This document shows, piece by piece, positions 1 through 8,446 of a DNA stretch of 21,424 nucleotides (its first letter is position 1; each line of letters starts with the position of its first letter). The position numbers were made by a program, and so were the translations under genes. Origin of the DNA: Gracilaria domingensis (lineage: Eukaryota > Rhodophyta > Florideophyceae > Gracilariales > Gracilariaceae); NCBI GenBank assembly GCA_022539475.1, contig VCMS01000501.1, positions 47,805-69,228 on the forward strand. Reading direction: 5' to 3'. The notes below the pieces were generated by a model. It was not told the origin of the DNA and made no database searches. It saw only the letters and a list, made by a program, of their open reading frames with translations.

Positions 1-396
1 TTGAAGCCGGAAAACGTCGTGCTCGACGGCAACGGGCACGTGCGCCTGGCCGACTTTGGACTGGCCAAGGTGCTCAAGAGCGAGTAGGATTACCTCACGC
101 AGACCATCTGCGGCACATCGGCGTACGCCGCGCCCGAGATGCTGCACTCGCGCCCGTACAACTTTGCGCTGGACCTGTGGTGCTTGGGCGTGTTCATCTA
201 CCACATCCTGTGCGGGCGCACGCCGTTCGACTTCAAGAACAAGACCATGGAGGAAATGGCCGAGATTCAGCGCGTCAAGCAGATTCGCTTCTCGTCGTCT
301 CTCAGCATTGAGGCGGTGTCGCTCATCAAGGGGCTGCTACAGCTGGATCCCAACCGACGGTGCTCGCTCGAGGACGTGAAGAAACACCCGTTCTTC
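1..396 (+). pseudogene. AGC-type Ser/Thr protein kinase, C-lobe fragment (5' end outside window, in-frame stop)
   Basis: Frame 1 encodes the second half of a kinase catalytic domain. It starts inside the catalytic loop (LKPENVVLD), then shows the magnesium-binding DFG (DFGLAK), the activation segment and P+1 loop (TICGTSAYAAPEML), subdomain IX (DLWCLGVFIYHILCGRTPF) and the terminal HPFF motif. This order and TxCGTxxYxAPE are typical of AGC kinases (PKA, AKT, S6K family), which phosphorylate Ser/Thr in basic contexts. The reading frame is interrupted by TAG at 85-87, between DFG and the activation loop. It is then broken after HPFF by an insertion (397-620), after which the AGC tail resumes. 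The ATP-binding N-lobe would lie upstream of position 1. Composition is much more GC-rich than the following intergenic DNA, which suggests a former host gene. Family assignment is firm; the pseudogene status rests on the stop plus the insertion. If the 224-bp interruption were spliced out, the stop at 85 would still end translation. Confidence 0.85.
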
Positions 397-620
397 AGTA
401 CTTAGTAGGTTGAGCTGCACCCCGTGCTGGGGAAGTAAACAAGACAGTGAGACAGGGGGGGAGTTCCACGTAACAGCCTTTCAAACGCTATTTCTTTTGT
501 AACTAGAAGACAAAAATAAAAAACCGCACTCTCTTGAACAGCTTCAGCTCGAGTAGAACCGTCTTCACGTGTCTTCGCTTCTCCAGCATTTGGTCCCAGT
601 AGAAAGCCAAAGTTTTCTTC
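397..620. mobile_element. 224-bp insertion in the kinase gene with 6-bp target duplication (solo-LTR or MITE-like)
   Basis: TTCTTC occurs at 391-396 and again at 615-620. Removing 397-620 joins the kinase reading frame exactly as HPFF-RGVDW, the arrangement expected in AGC kinases. The inserted DNA has no useful ORF and contains an A-rich stretch (about 510-525). Its left end (399-440) is nearly identical to 17827-17868 in front of the retrotransposon gag, so it is a repeated element and not unique sequence. The termini are not a clear TG...CA pair and no terminal inverted repeat was seen, so whether it is a solo LTR, an LTR fragment or a MITE is open. An alternative reading as a GT-AG intron (398-624) also keeps frame but deletes one residue (HPFFRVDW). 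Confidence 0.65.
399..440 (+). repeat. 42-bp dispersed repeat, copy A
   Basis: This copy reads TACTTAGTAGGTTGAGCTGC followed by ACCC, a short variable part, and GGGGAAGTAAAC. It matches 17827-17868 at about 37 of 42 positions by eye. Similarity stops abruptly on both sides. Here it forms the left end of the insertion in the kinase gene. Confidence 0.8.
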
Positions 621-1334
621 CGAGGGGTGGACTGGGTGCGCGTGGCGAGGAAGGAAGCGCACGCGGACGACGTGAGCAAACTGGTGGCCAGCGAGGAGAA
701 CAACAAGAAGGTGGAGCAGTTGGCCGAGGCGCGCGCGCAGCAGTTTGGAGTGGAATCGACGAACACTGGACTGTACGGGCGCGTGGACGCGCAGGTACTC
801 AGCTCCATGACGCTTGACCGTTACCTACTACGCAAAATCAACGCGGAGGAGTGGCGACATGTGAGCGTCAGCGACGACGACAACTGGTCGGCGACGGCGG
901 AATTCCTGGCGATTATCCACAACAAGGGCACGGAAATGGAAACATGGGCGATCGCGGGATGGGCGTGGACCTGTAGCGAAGCGAGTGAACACGCGGCGAT
1001 CCGCCAAAATGTGCGCGAGGGTCTTGTAGGCCACAAGTTGTGGCGGCCTCGGCGGGACGGCGCGGAGGAAGCGGCGGGCAACGGAGGCGGCCCGGCGTCA
1101 CGCGTGCGAGCGCCAGGCGCTTACGTGGCGCGACACAGAAATAACCGCTCGGCTCTGTCGCACAACCGACTGGTGAACAGGTTCTACGGAGTTGGGGGGG
1201 AGCTGGGAGGGGCGGTGGCACGGGGGAGAAGGTCAGAGCGGGAACCGGAGCGCGACGTGGGGAAGTCCATCAACTTTAAAAAAGGCGACAAAGTACTCAA
1301 ATCAAGGATACAAATGTGCTTGGAAATCCATTGA
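621..1334 (+). pseudogene. AGC kinase C-terminal tail continuing after the insertion
   Basis: The kinase frame resumes at 621 with RGVDWVRVARKEAHADD, matching the start of the AGC C-tail (in family members HPFF-R-x-[IV]-x-W and a following basic stretch). It is shifted from frame 1 to frame 3 because the insertion length is 224. The frame then stays open to the stop at 1332-1334. The part up to about 860 (SKLVASEENNKKVEQLAEAR and an RYLLRKINAEEW stretch) is charged and could be genuine tail. The familiar PPF and NFD/hydrophobic motifs of AGC tails were not recognised. From about 860 onwards the translation (G, R, W and A rich) looks less like protein, so the true end may lie earlier. There is no evidence that this part is expressed on its own; the first in-frame start-like codon is GTG at 627. 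Confidence 0.6.
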
Positions 1335-2816
1335 AATGACTAATGTGACTAATGAAATGACTAATGTGGAAAGTGAGTTCATAGCTTTAACAGATTATCT
1401 ATTGTTTCTTACTAATCATTTAAAACATTTGTCACTTAGATTAGACGTTTTTTGAGATGAACTCATGAGACCTTTCTGTGTCTCAATGTATAGAGAACTA
1501 AGCATGTCGGAAGATAGGTTTGAGTTTACAGACAAAAACTGTTAGTCATGTTAGGAATGTACACTAAAGGAAAAGTGAACTTACTCTTTGTCTCTTAGAC
1601 ATCTACCTGCATTGTAGCAAGCAGTAGATAGAGCTTTGTTTCCACATTTACAATCGTGTGTAACCACATATCCGGGAATGTTTAATGGGCTGTTTGTTGG
1701 AACCTTTGGATTTGTCGTTCGTAGCAAACGCGTTCGGTATGGGCGATGTGAATTGTTTTGCGTAGGAGGGGTTATGGATGTGAGAGTGTTGCTTTCACTT
1801 TCTGAGGAACCCTGCATCTTTAGTGAAAAGGGAATTCGCAAATGACGTAAGTTGTAGCACAAACGGAGATGCACAAGAGTATTTGCACAAAAGTCTTCAC
1901 TAGTGTTCACTGATCAGTGGCAGTAACACTTGTTCAGATCTGCGTTCTATCGCAAAGTTGTTGGCGTTGTGTAGTGTAGGCGTCACAGTGAAGAGTTTTT
2001 GAGATGTGTGGCGTACACTTGTAGGCGTTTTTACTTTTTGCTGAAGACAATGGGAAGTAAACGCGTCTATGTGCTTACATAATGACTGGCGCTTATTGGA
2101 CTTATCATGCTTATGCTAAAAGTGTCAGAGGCCTGAGTGAACTCTTGAAATGCATGTTTGGCAAAAACACGTAACTGTTTTCTGGTTTTGTATAAGTTTG
2201 TTCAAAACCGAGACAGAGGCCTGTGACTGACAAAGTTTATGAGTCCGGAGGTGTGACGGAGGGGAGAAGCAATAAATTTATTCAAGTTGTGCAACCCTGC
2301 AAAATAGTGCGTCAATTACAGTGCTACATATTTCTTGAGGCAAAAGGTTTTCTACCCCTAACTGAATTAAACATCTGTCTGATTTAAGCACAGTAGCCCT
2401 TTTTAAATAAGAAGTTTTCCCCTTTAAACCGTTGTTTCCAGCGCGTTTCTACATTTTGAAATAAGGTTCAGCCTTACATCGTGTACACGTGGCGCCAAGA
2501 AGAGAATACATTGCATAGTTTTAGGCGGTGTCTAAACAGACCGTGAACGTGAACGCGTGAATCAACGTGTCAAACACGTGGGCTGTAAGATGCGGCGTTT
2601 CTTTAAACATATGGGCCACTAGTGGGCCTACCAGTAAATACGTAGTATGCACACATTCCTGACGGCGACGGAGTATCTGCGAATTAGGTAATGCACCGAC
2701 TGTGCAATACATCTTGTCACTATTGTTTTATGAGCAGCACTGACTTCACAACGGCAAAATGCGCCTGTGGATGAAGTCTATAGCGATAACAACGGCTTCA
2801 ATCATGCGTCTGTCTC
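1335..2816. other. AT-rich intergenic stretch without a recognisable gene
   Basis: Only short ORFs without recognisable protein character occur here. A short internal repeat of AATGACTAATGTG lies at about 1335-1368. CACTAGTG (1898-1905) is followed by the perfect 12-bp palindrome CACTGATCAGTG (1908-1919). An AATAAA lies at about 2270. I see no RNA gene or transposon coding sequence. Confidence 0.5.
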
Positions 2817-2822
2817 TTGCAG

Positions 2823-3101
2823 ATGCTAGTTTTTGGCGAGGGTCGTCCAGAAATTGGCAAGGGTCGTCCAGTAAATTTTTTGAAAAAATATCGAGATCAA
2901 TTATTTCAAAATTTGCAGATAATTGCTTGGGTCGTCCAGAATCTCTGTGGAGTAAATACTGGGGGGTTTTCCACTCGTGCTAGTTCTTTAGTCGAGGGCT
3001 ACCTGAACCGTATTTCGCGAAGTCTAGGTTCAGTTTCCATTGAGGTGCACATTACACGATACCTTCTGCGGAATGATACCCTGCAACGCATGGAATACTA
3101 G
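2823..3101 (+). CDS. Small orphan ORF, possibly element-derived (uncertain)
   Basis: An open frame of about 92 codons runs from the first ATG (2823) to the stop at 3099-3101. The translation has a protein-like central part (NFLKKYRDQLFQNLQIIAWV) and a C-terminal part containing VEGYLNRISRSLGSVSIEVH. I do not recognise a family. Its first third overlaps three copies of the decamer GGTCGTCCAG (2841, 2862, 2930). That argues that at least this part is repeat-derived and not a conserved N-terminus. No TATA box or poly(A) signal is convincingly placed. It may equally be a decayed fragment or a chance ORF. Confidence 0.2.
   Translation: MLVFGEGRPEIGKGRPVNFLKKYRDQLFQNLQIIAWVVQNLCGVNTGGFSTRASSLVEGYLNRISRSLGSVSIEVHITRYLLRNDTLQRMEY
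2841..2939 (+). repeat. Three copies of GGTCGTCCAG
   Basis: The decamer occurs at 2841-2850, 2862-2871 and 2930-2939, each time within a context like GGGTCGTCCAGwAAT. Spacing is 21 and 68 bases. Between copies two and three lie AATTTTTTGAAAAAAT and CAATTAT...ATAATTG, both inverted repeats. It could be a relic of nested insertions of an element whose end carries this motif. Confidence 0.6.
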
Positions 3102-3224
3102 TGCTAGTACAGATGATCCCCATTATGAAATCATACCGTTTTATTCGTATCTATTCTTCTATCGACCGCTTTTGCTAACCACTACTTCGCTATATTACAG
3201 GTACCATTTCCCCATAATGGAGCG

Positions 3225-3270
3225 GGTGTAGGCGCAATCTGCGGCAGATGCCGCAGACTGCACCTCCACC
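3225..3270. repeat. Hairpin A (22-nt imperfect inverted repeat)
   Basis: The arms 3225-3246 and 3249-3270 are complementary at 19 of 22 positions with a 2-nt centre; the inner nine pairs (TCTGCGGCA/TGCCGCAGA) are perfect. It is the first of three consecutive hairpins. Confidence 0.75.
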
Positions 3271-3304
3271 ATAGTGCTGGATCGGTAGAACACATACGCA
3301 CTCC

Positions 3305-3337
3305 GAGAGGATGAGGCGCGAAGCGCCTCATCCTCTC
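3305..3337. repeat. Hairpin B (15-nt perfect inverted repeat)
   Basis: GAGAGGATGAGGCGC at 3305-3319 is perfectly complementary to 3323-3337, with a GAA loop. The small loop and GC-rich top make it a very stable stem. A following T-run is absent, so it does not look like a bacterial-type terminator. Confidence 0.85.
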
Positions 3338-3338
3338 C

Positions 3339-3390
3339 GTTCCTCATGTAGGGAACCATGCCCAGATGCATGGTTCCCTACTTGAGGAAC
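3339..3390. repeat. Hairpin C (22-nt inverted repeat)
   Basis: The arms 3339-3360 and 3369-3390 are complementary at 21 of 22 positions (one T/T mismatch at 3347/3382), with an 8-nt loop. The core is GTAGGGAACCATG. It follows hairpin B after a single base. Confidence 0.85.
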
Positions 3391-3426
3391 CTGCACCTGC
3401 AACTCGTGAGCTACGTCCGCATCAAA

Positions 3427-3774
3427 AGTCATTTACCTGTATACGCAAGCAGAAAGTATCCATAAGTTAGTCAATGATCCGTTAGATACATTTGAAATGC
3501 GATGGAACGTACCATTGATAAAACGAAACAGAAACGTTGCGCTAGAAAAGTCGAGGGACCTGGTAACTCGCATACGGAAGAAGAAGCAGGAAAGGGATCG
3601 GTTAGATTACCAGCCGACCATATCATCGTAAACCGCGAAAGGTGTCGAAGCGAGAACTCACAACCAAGGACACCGAGAATGCCCATGCAGCAAACATACC
3701 GCAAGACGCGATAAACGAGAATCTAGCCTATATCCCAAACAAGTACCAGAATCGCCTATCCCGAACAGTCAGAC
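3427..3774 (+). repeat. Duplicated coding-like segment, copy 1 (frameshifted)
   Basis: This stretch is a diverged direct copy of 3847-4190 (roughly 85-90 percent identical by eye). In the shared frame both read YLYTQAESIHxLVNxPL, then RWNVPLIK, a Lys/Arg-rich block (RKKK) and DRLDYQPTI. In copy 1 an extra base near 3624-3630 shifts the frame and brings TAA into frame. The downstream part continues in another frame as RKVSKRELTTKDTENAHAAN. Many differences are silent or conservative, so the segment was probably protein coding before duplication. No family was recognised. Copy 1 has no start codon of its own and is best described as a broken duplicate. Confidence 0.65.
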
Positions 3775-3778
3775 AGTA

Positions 3779-3849
3779 AAACGACCAATTTCATTTTGTC
3801 TCTCAAGATCGATGATGGATCTGGAGAGATGAAATAAAATTGGTCGTTT
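3779..3849. repeat. 71-nt hairpin between the two duplicated segments
   Basis: The arms 3779-3804 and 3824-3849 (starting AAACGACCAATTT) match at 23 of 26 positions. Two of the three differences would be G-U pairs if transcribed from the + strand. An inner stem AGATC (3806-3810)/GATCT (3818-3822) closes a 7-nt loop. The size and shape resemble a small fold-back element or a small-RNA precursor. The right arm runs into the start of repeat copy 2. Confidence 0.75.
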
Positions 3850-4301
3850 ACCTGTATACGCAAGCAGAAAGTATCCATAGGTTAGTCAATGCTCCGTTGG
3901 AAACATTTGAATTGCGATGGAACGTACCATTGATAAAGCAAAACAGAAACGTTGCGCTAGAAAAGTCGAGGGACCTAGTAACTCGCAAAAGGAAGAAGAA
4001 GAAGGAAAGTGATCGGTTAGATTACCAGCCCACCATTCATCGTAAAACGCGAAAGGTCTCGAAGCAAGAACTCACAAGCAACGACACCGAGAATGCCCAT
4101 GCAGCAAACATACCGCAAGATGCGATAAACGAGACAGAAACCTATGTCTCAACCAAAACCAGAATCGCCTATCCCGAACAGGCAGAGCTAGAGCCTATGG
4201 CGCAACGAAATGAACTATTGGTCGCGTACTTACAGTCGTCGGTTTGGGTTACCGGGTTCCCGTTTTCACCCTTCAACTCGTTCTATATCTTGAACAAATA
4301 G
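3847..4301 (+). CDS. Unknown Lys/Arg-rich protein fragment, copy 2 of the duplication
   Basis: An open frame of about 150 codons spans the second copy and ends at TAG 4299-4301. Visible features are an N-terminal YLYTQAESIHRLVN stretch, RWNVPLIKQNRNVALEK, a strongly basic block (TRKRKKKKESDR) that could act as a nuclear localisation signal, and an acidic/polar stretch TENAHAANIPQDAINETE. The frame has no good ATG: the first start-like codon (ATTGGTCG region, about 3840) lies inside the hairpin arm. The translated region is therefore probably a downstream exon or a fragment of a transposon protein. The last 25 residues (from about AYLQSSVW) are not shared with copy 1. The function is not recognised. 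Proximity to a transposase remnant makes an element origin likely. Confidence 0.35.
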
Positions 4302-4460
4302 AAGAAGTTGAGGGTGATTAGCTTATTTCCTGCCGTTTCCATGTCGCAGAGCGCGAAGAAACGCGGTGAGGATTGGTTAGTTTAGAGCAAAGATACGTGG
4401 AAGGATATGGGAGAACGTACGAAAAGACTGCACGGAATACATCCCTGAGATACGGATGAC

Positions 4461-4533
4461 TCCGTCCTACTTTCTTCCGCCCTCTACTTTATGGAGCCTC
4501 CATAAAGTGGAGGGCGGGAAAAAGTACGACGGA
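4461..4533. repeat. Fold-back element with 36-nt arms
   Basis: The arms 4461-4496 and 4498-4533 are complementary at 32 of 36 positions around a single central C (4497). The centre reads CTTTATGGAG-C-CTCCATAAAG. Some complementarity seems to continue outward with gaps. There is no coding capacity; it lies 370 bases upstream of the transposase ATG. Confidence 0.85.
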
Positions 4534-4903
4534 GCGGAGTATAACGCGATGATATCGATGGCATGGCTCACGACGGTAACGGAAGTTCGGACGTCGGAGG
4601 CGCGGCGGCGGCGGCGAAGGGAAGAGATTTATTTTTCTGTGCGAGATTGGACAAGTGTACAGCGTACAACGTTGGGAAACCACAGGTTTATAACTAGTGG
4701 TAGATAATACGAGAAGTACACCCTTGTGTTGAGGTCGACGTGTACCTACGTTCCTTTTTGAACGAAAGCACGTGATTTAAACTCAAAATATATTCTCCGT
4801 TCTGAGCAACACGTCGATATTGACTGTCGCTCGACCTCCTTCTCCCTTCGGACGCCCTTCCCTTGCAGTCTTTGTCGTCGTTTCTCGTTCAGTTCTTCTT
4901 CCC

Positions 4904-7288
4904 ATGGTCTACTACTGTACACATAAGAAGCGTGGGTGCCCCTTCGTTACTCGCCGAGGAGTCTTATCCCTTCAACAGCATGTCAACCATTGCCCGTTTC
5001 GTCTGAAAGCAGCGCTGGAAGACGACAATAGCCGGCCCATTCGGAGAAGCAAGCGTCTCAAGCTTTCCGCACCCGCGCCCGCATCTTCCGAAACGGTCAC
5101 TGCCCCTTGTCGCCTTCCCGAGCCTCCAGTGTCCGAGGACATCGTCGACCCCACTCCGTGCGCCCCTCCCATTCCGGACACTTCGCATTGTGTTTCTCCT
5201 TCCCCGGCTCCCGCGTCATTAGAGCGAGAAAACGGAAGCAGTTCCCACCCAGTGCCTTCTGAGGAGGCCCTCGGTGATTTGCATATGGATTATCTCACGG
5301 TTTGTCTGGCTTCAGTAGCTTCCAACCTTGGTCATCGTGAGGCGGACGAGCTAATTGGGCTACTTCGGGACCCGCGATTCTCGCAAAAGCGATTCAACGA
5401 GACCATAACAAGTTCCAAGCGCTGTACAGAACTGAAGAACGCCATTTTCGAACGATACGCCTCAAAGGACGGTTTCAATCGCAGAACTGTCTCGCCAGAA
5501 GGATGTAAGTTCAGCGCCACCCTCTACACGAGAGACCCCGTTCAGACACTTGTGAAACAGCTCCAGTTGGCTAACAACGAAAACACATTCTTCCACCCTA
5601 TACCTCAGAACCACTCCACGAAAATATCTCACCCCATGTCCGGCTCTCTCGCAAGAGACGCCACCTCAAAACTTAAGGAAATGGTCATGGGCTCTTTGGA
5701 TAGTAGAATAGTGTGGTACTCCCAAGAAATAAGTTACAGCGAATCTTTCGTAGGTCTTCTGCAGGTATACACCGATAAGTCTTCAACAACTCTAAAGCAA
5801 ACATCGCTTACCCCCTATCCTCTTCACCTCATATTTCTCAACTTCTCCGACGAGCTTCGCCGTAAGTGTATCCGTGATGACCTCACAGTAGTGGCATACT
5901 TCCCTATCACACTGATCGAGGTTTCCGCATCTGAAGCAGACGCAATGCCATTCGTTTCTAGCAAGTCTCTACGCGAGTCCAGGATGCAAATCCTTCAAGA
6001 ATCTCTTCGTCAAGTCCTGGAGCCCATTCTAAATCTCACGCAGAAAGGTTTTCAGTTCATCGGCGAAGACAAACTAAGTCGAGTGTGCCATCCTCTGCTT
6101 GCAAGTTATTGTGCGGATATTCCTGAGGCTAAGGACATTTTGTCCATTCTTCATTGGACCAAAACGCAAAGCCCTTGTCATAGATGCAAAGCCCCTCCCT
6201 CATCTTTATGCAGTAATGTTCTTACGTCATTCACTGGACCCTCTCAAAACCACACTAAAAGAGTCAGAAAGACATACTCAGTCATTCTCGAATATGAAAG
6301 AAAGGCGAGGGAGAAAGAAGTTTACGTCGTGCAAGGGAGAGGAGATCTAAGTCTCATACTCTCATGCGTTCTAATTCCATATCTCTTATTCTGTCGTCCA
6401 TCAAAACCTCCTTGACCGTAAGATTCATCCAGGGGTTATTTACATGCAGTCTGTTCGGAACAAGGAGAGCTTTCTTTGAACAGTTACGCAACCTGCATCT
6501 CGGCATATTGAAATCGATTAATACTCCAGAAATCGAGAGAGTGTAGTCAGAGACCCTAAGCACTGCAATAGAATCATCCGCGTCACGTTCATTTCGAACG
6601 ATACGTACTCAAATCCGGAACTTTACAAACGCAAATCTATCTCCCATGCCATGCAACGTTTCTGCCAGAAGTTTGCATATAGATTTGTCCACGCCGAAGA
6701 AAGGCAGGTTACTGAATGAAACCTTCACCAAGGCTGATCTCCTTCGAATGACGGGGGCCAAAGCATACAAAGACATTGACATGTTTTTCCTTTCATGATG
6801 GAATTCTTTGAAATCTGATAGGGAGCGCAGGACACGGCCCCAATGAGAACAATTTTCTCTCAGTACTCGGACGTCGCTTGGACTACTTATAGGGGCAATC
6901 GTGGCCCATTATGTAGTGAAAGCTCTATTTCGTCTCTTCGGTGGCAGATTGAAGCCTTTAAATGCTCCTCGACGAAGTGGTCGGCAGCAATTCATAGCAT
7001 TGGAAGTGGAACTCTGAAGTTTTATCACGGCTCTTAGCAGAAGAAGAACTAAAACCATTGGCAGCATTTTACAGTATCTCCACAACACGTCGATTTATGT
7101 CTTCTCTTGTAATGTTGGTGACAGGCCTTGTTAATGGGAGGAAGCGATGCGATTTCAATATTGGAACAATTGTCATGTGCTACAAGCCCAAGCACGCCGG
7201 GCTGAGGGGTTTTCATGACTACCATCTGTTTTGCTTTCAGCTACGACTCTTGTCGCGTTTTCCTTCCATAGAGTTTTATACTGAATGA
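4904..7288 (+). pseudogene. CACTA/Plavaka-like DNA transposase, decayed
   Basis: The first open part (4904-6415) starts at a well-placed ATG (CCCATGG). It opens with a Cys/His cluster resembling a zinc finger (CTHKKRGC, then H and C in LQQHVNHCPF), followed by a basic KRLK stretch and a Pro/Ser-rich linker. It then enters the transposase-like region: LHLIFLNFSDELRRKC, and CHPLLASYCADIPEAKDILS followed by a Cys pair (CHRC) near 6060-6190. That block is what I recognise from Plavaka/CACTA-type transposases. After 6330 the homology goes on in other frames: an LRNLHLGILK block in frame 1 (6364-6546), past a TAG at 6544 a LHIDLSTPKKGRLLNETFTK block (about 6680-6735), then KAYKDIDMFF, a frameshift at about 6788, and QIEAFKCSSTKW (about 6935). 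The later frame 7058-7288 may be its last remnant. At least two stops and two frameshifts make it non-functional. Terminal inverted repeats were not identified. Confidence 0.65.
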
Positions 7289-7990
7289 ATGTAGCATATA
7301 GGAGCTGTTACAGCCCCCGTTCTCTAGACCTGTGAGGATCATGTAATAGTTAGCTTGTCAGAACTCCATTTATTTCTTTTTAGTGTTCCGCAGAGAAATC
7401 CACTACGACTATAATTCGGAGATTCTATGGTCGTTGAAGGCCTTCATTGCTTTTTACCACCCGTTCGGAACGAACCAATTAAATTCAGGTAATAACATAA
7501 AACGCCAGAGCTGGTGCGCTCATGCTAGACGATATTACCTCTTCTAAATCATCGGTAGAATTTGTTTCTTCACCGGAAACAATGGTGGCGAGTATTTTAG
7601 TTAGCTATCTACTGTCGTCACTCTGTTCACCTGCCGCTCATCCCGGCGAATTACTGCTTTCGTGCGTGCGGCTGTTGAGGCGCTTTTGTAGTTCGTCACC
7701 TTGCTGCTTTGAGGAGTGTAAATAGTGTAGTGTGTTAAAACGTACACAACGTGTAGAAAACACATGGTCGTGAGTTCCCTTATTAGGTGAGCATTAATTG
7801 TATACGAAAACTAGCTGAGTCTTGTCTGATGAATTTATATTGTGCTTGCAACAAAAGGACTGTGAGTAATGCATCAAACTGTGTTTTTGGAGGTTTTAAA
7901 ACGCTGAAAAATGGTTTTAATACGAGTAATGGGTGCGTTCTTGAATCGTGCTCTTTAAGCGCTCATAATAATGGAGATTTACTCTCATTT
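7289..7990. other. Stretch without a recognisable gene
   Basis: Only short ORFs are present. One from ATG 7522 to 7725 (67 codons; MLDDITSSKSSVEF, later a Cys-rich C-terminus RRFCSSSPCCFEECK) has no recognised relatives and no clear promoter. I treat it as unsupported. Composition is AT-rich up to the palindrome zone. Confidence 0.4.
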
Positions 7991-7991
7991 A

Positions 7992-8069
7992 TGTACAGAC
8001 GGCGTTGTCTGTACAGCCCTTTTACCTCCCGCCAATTTACGTGGCCAGCAGCGTCCACGTGTTGGCGGG
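7992..8069. repeat. Two hairpins at the left edge of the palindrome zone
   Basis: TGTACAGAC (7992-8000) pairs perfectly with GTCTGTACA (8007-8015) around a 6-nt loop. Immediately after, CCCGCCAA...ACGTGG (8028-8044) pairs with CCACGTGTTGGCGGG (8055-8069), interrupted only by a small internal bulge. Confidence 0.7.
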
Positions 8070-8151
8070 CGGGTGCACCGTAATGAATGCGGGAAGTGTC
8101 GAGGAAGGTGTTTTGGGAGGTCTCGGCATGGTGCCAAAATGTGGCCAGAAT

Positions 8152-8228
8152 GTGCCCGCGGGCGTGGGGGGGTCGGTTGTGTTAGGGTGGCTACCCTAAC
8201 ACAGCCGGACCCCCCCGCCCGCGGGCAC
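8152..8228. repeat. Palindrome 1 of the TTAGGG-core array
   Basis: An imperfect inverted repeat of 77 bp. The outer edge is GCCCGCGGGC on both sides (itself a perfect 10-bp palindrome), followed by a G-run/C-run, GGTCGG/CCGGAC, and the core GTTAGGGT...ACCCTAAC. Confidence 0.9.
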
Positions 8229-8263
8229 GTTTCGGCTGGTTTTTTAGAAAATGTGATATTTTA

Positions 8264-8336
8264 TGCCCGCGGGCGCGGGGGGTCGGTCGTGTTAGGGTAG
8301 CTACCCTAACACGACCGGACCCCCCGCCTGCGGGCA
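8264..8336. repeat. Palindrome 2 of the TTAGGG-core array
   Basis: A 73-bp inverted repeat with the perfect 20-bp centre GTTAGGGTAGCTACCCTAAC. The right outer edge is GCCTGCGGGC, one base off the left edge. The spacer behind it (TTTTTTGAAAAATGTG) resembles the spacer between palindromes 1 and 2, so palindrome plus spacer forms a direct repeat of about 110 bp. Confidence 0.9.
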
Positions 8337-8372
8337 CGTTTTGGGCGATTTTTTGAAAAATGTGCGATTTTA

Positions 8373-8446
8373 TGCCCGCGGGCGGGGGGGTCCGGTCGTG
8401 TTAGGGTACCTACCCTAACACGACCGACCCCCCCCGCCCGTGGGCA
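8373..8446. repeat. Palindrome 3 of the TTAGGG-core array
   Basis: A 74-bp inverted repeat with centre GTTAGGGTACCTACCCTAAC and the outer edges GCCCGCGGGC (left) and GCCCGTGGGC (right). It begins 109 bases after palindrome 2. Confidence 0.9.

Noticed and set aside
1581..1910. 109-codon minus-strand ORF
   Set aside because: The sequence is low in protein character, has no recognisable domain, and lies in AT-rich DNA.
3305..3337. Bacterial rho-independent terminator
   Set aside because: There is no T-run behind the stem and the setting is eukaryotic.
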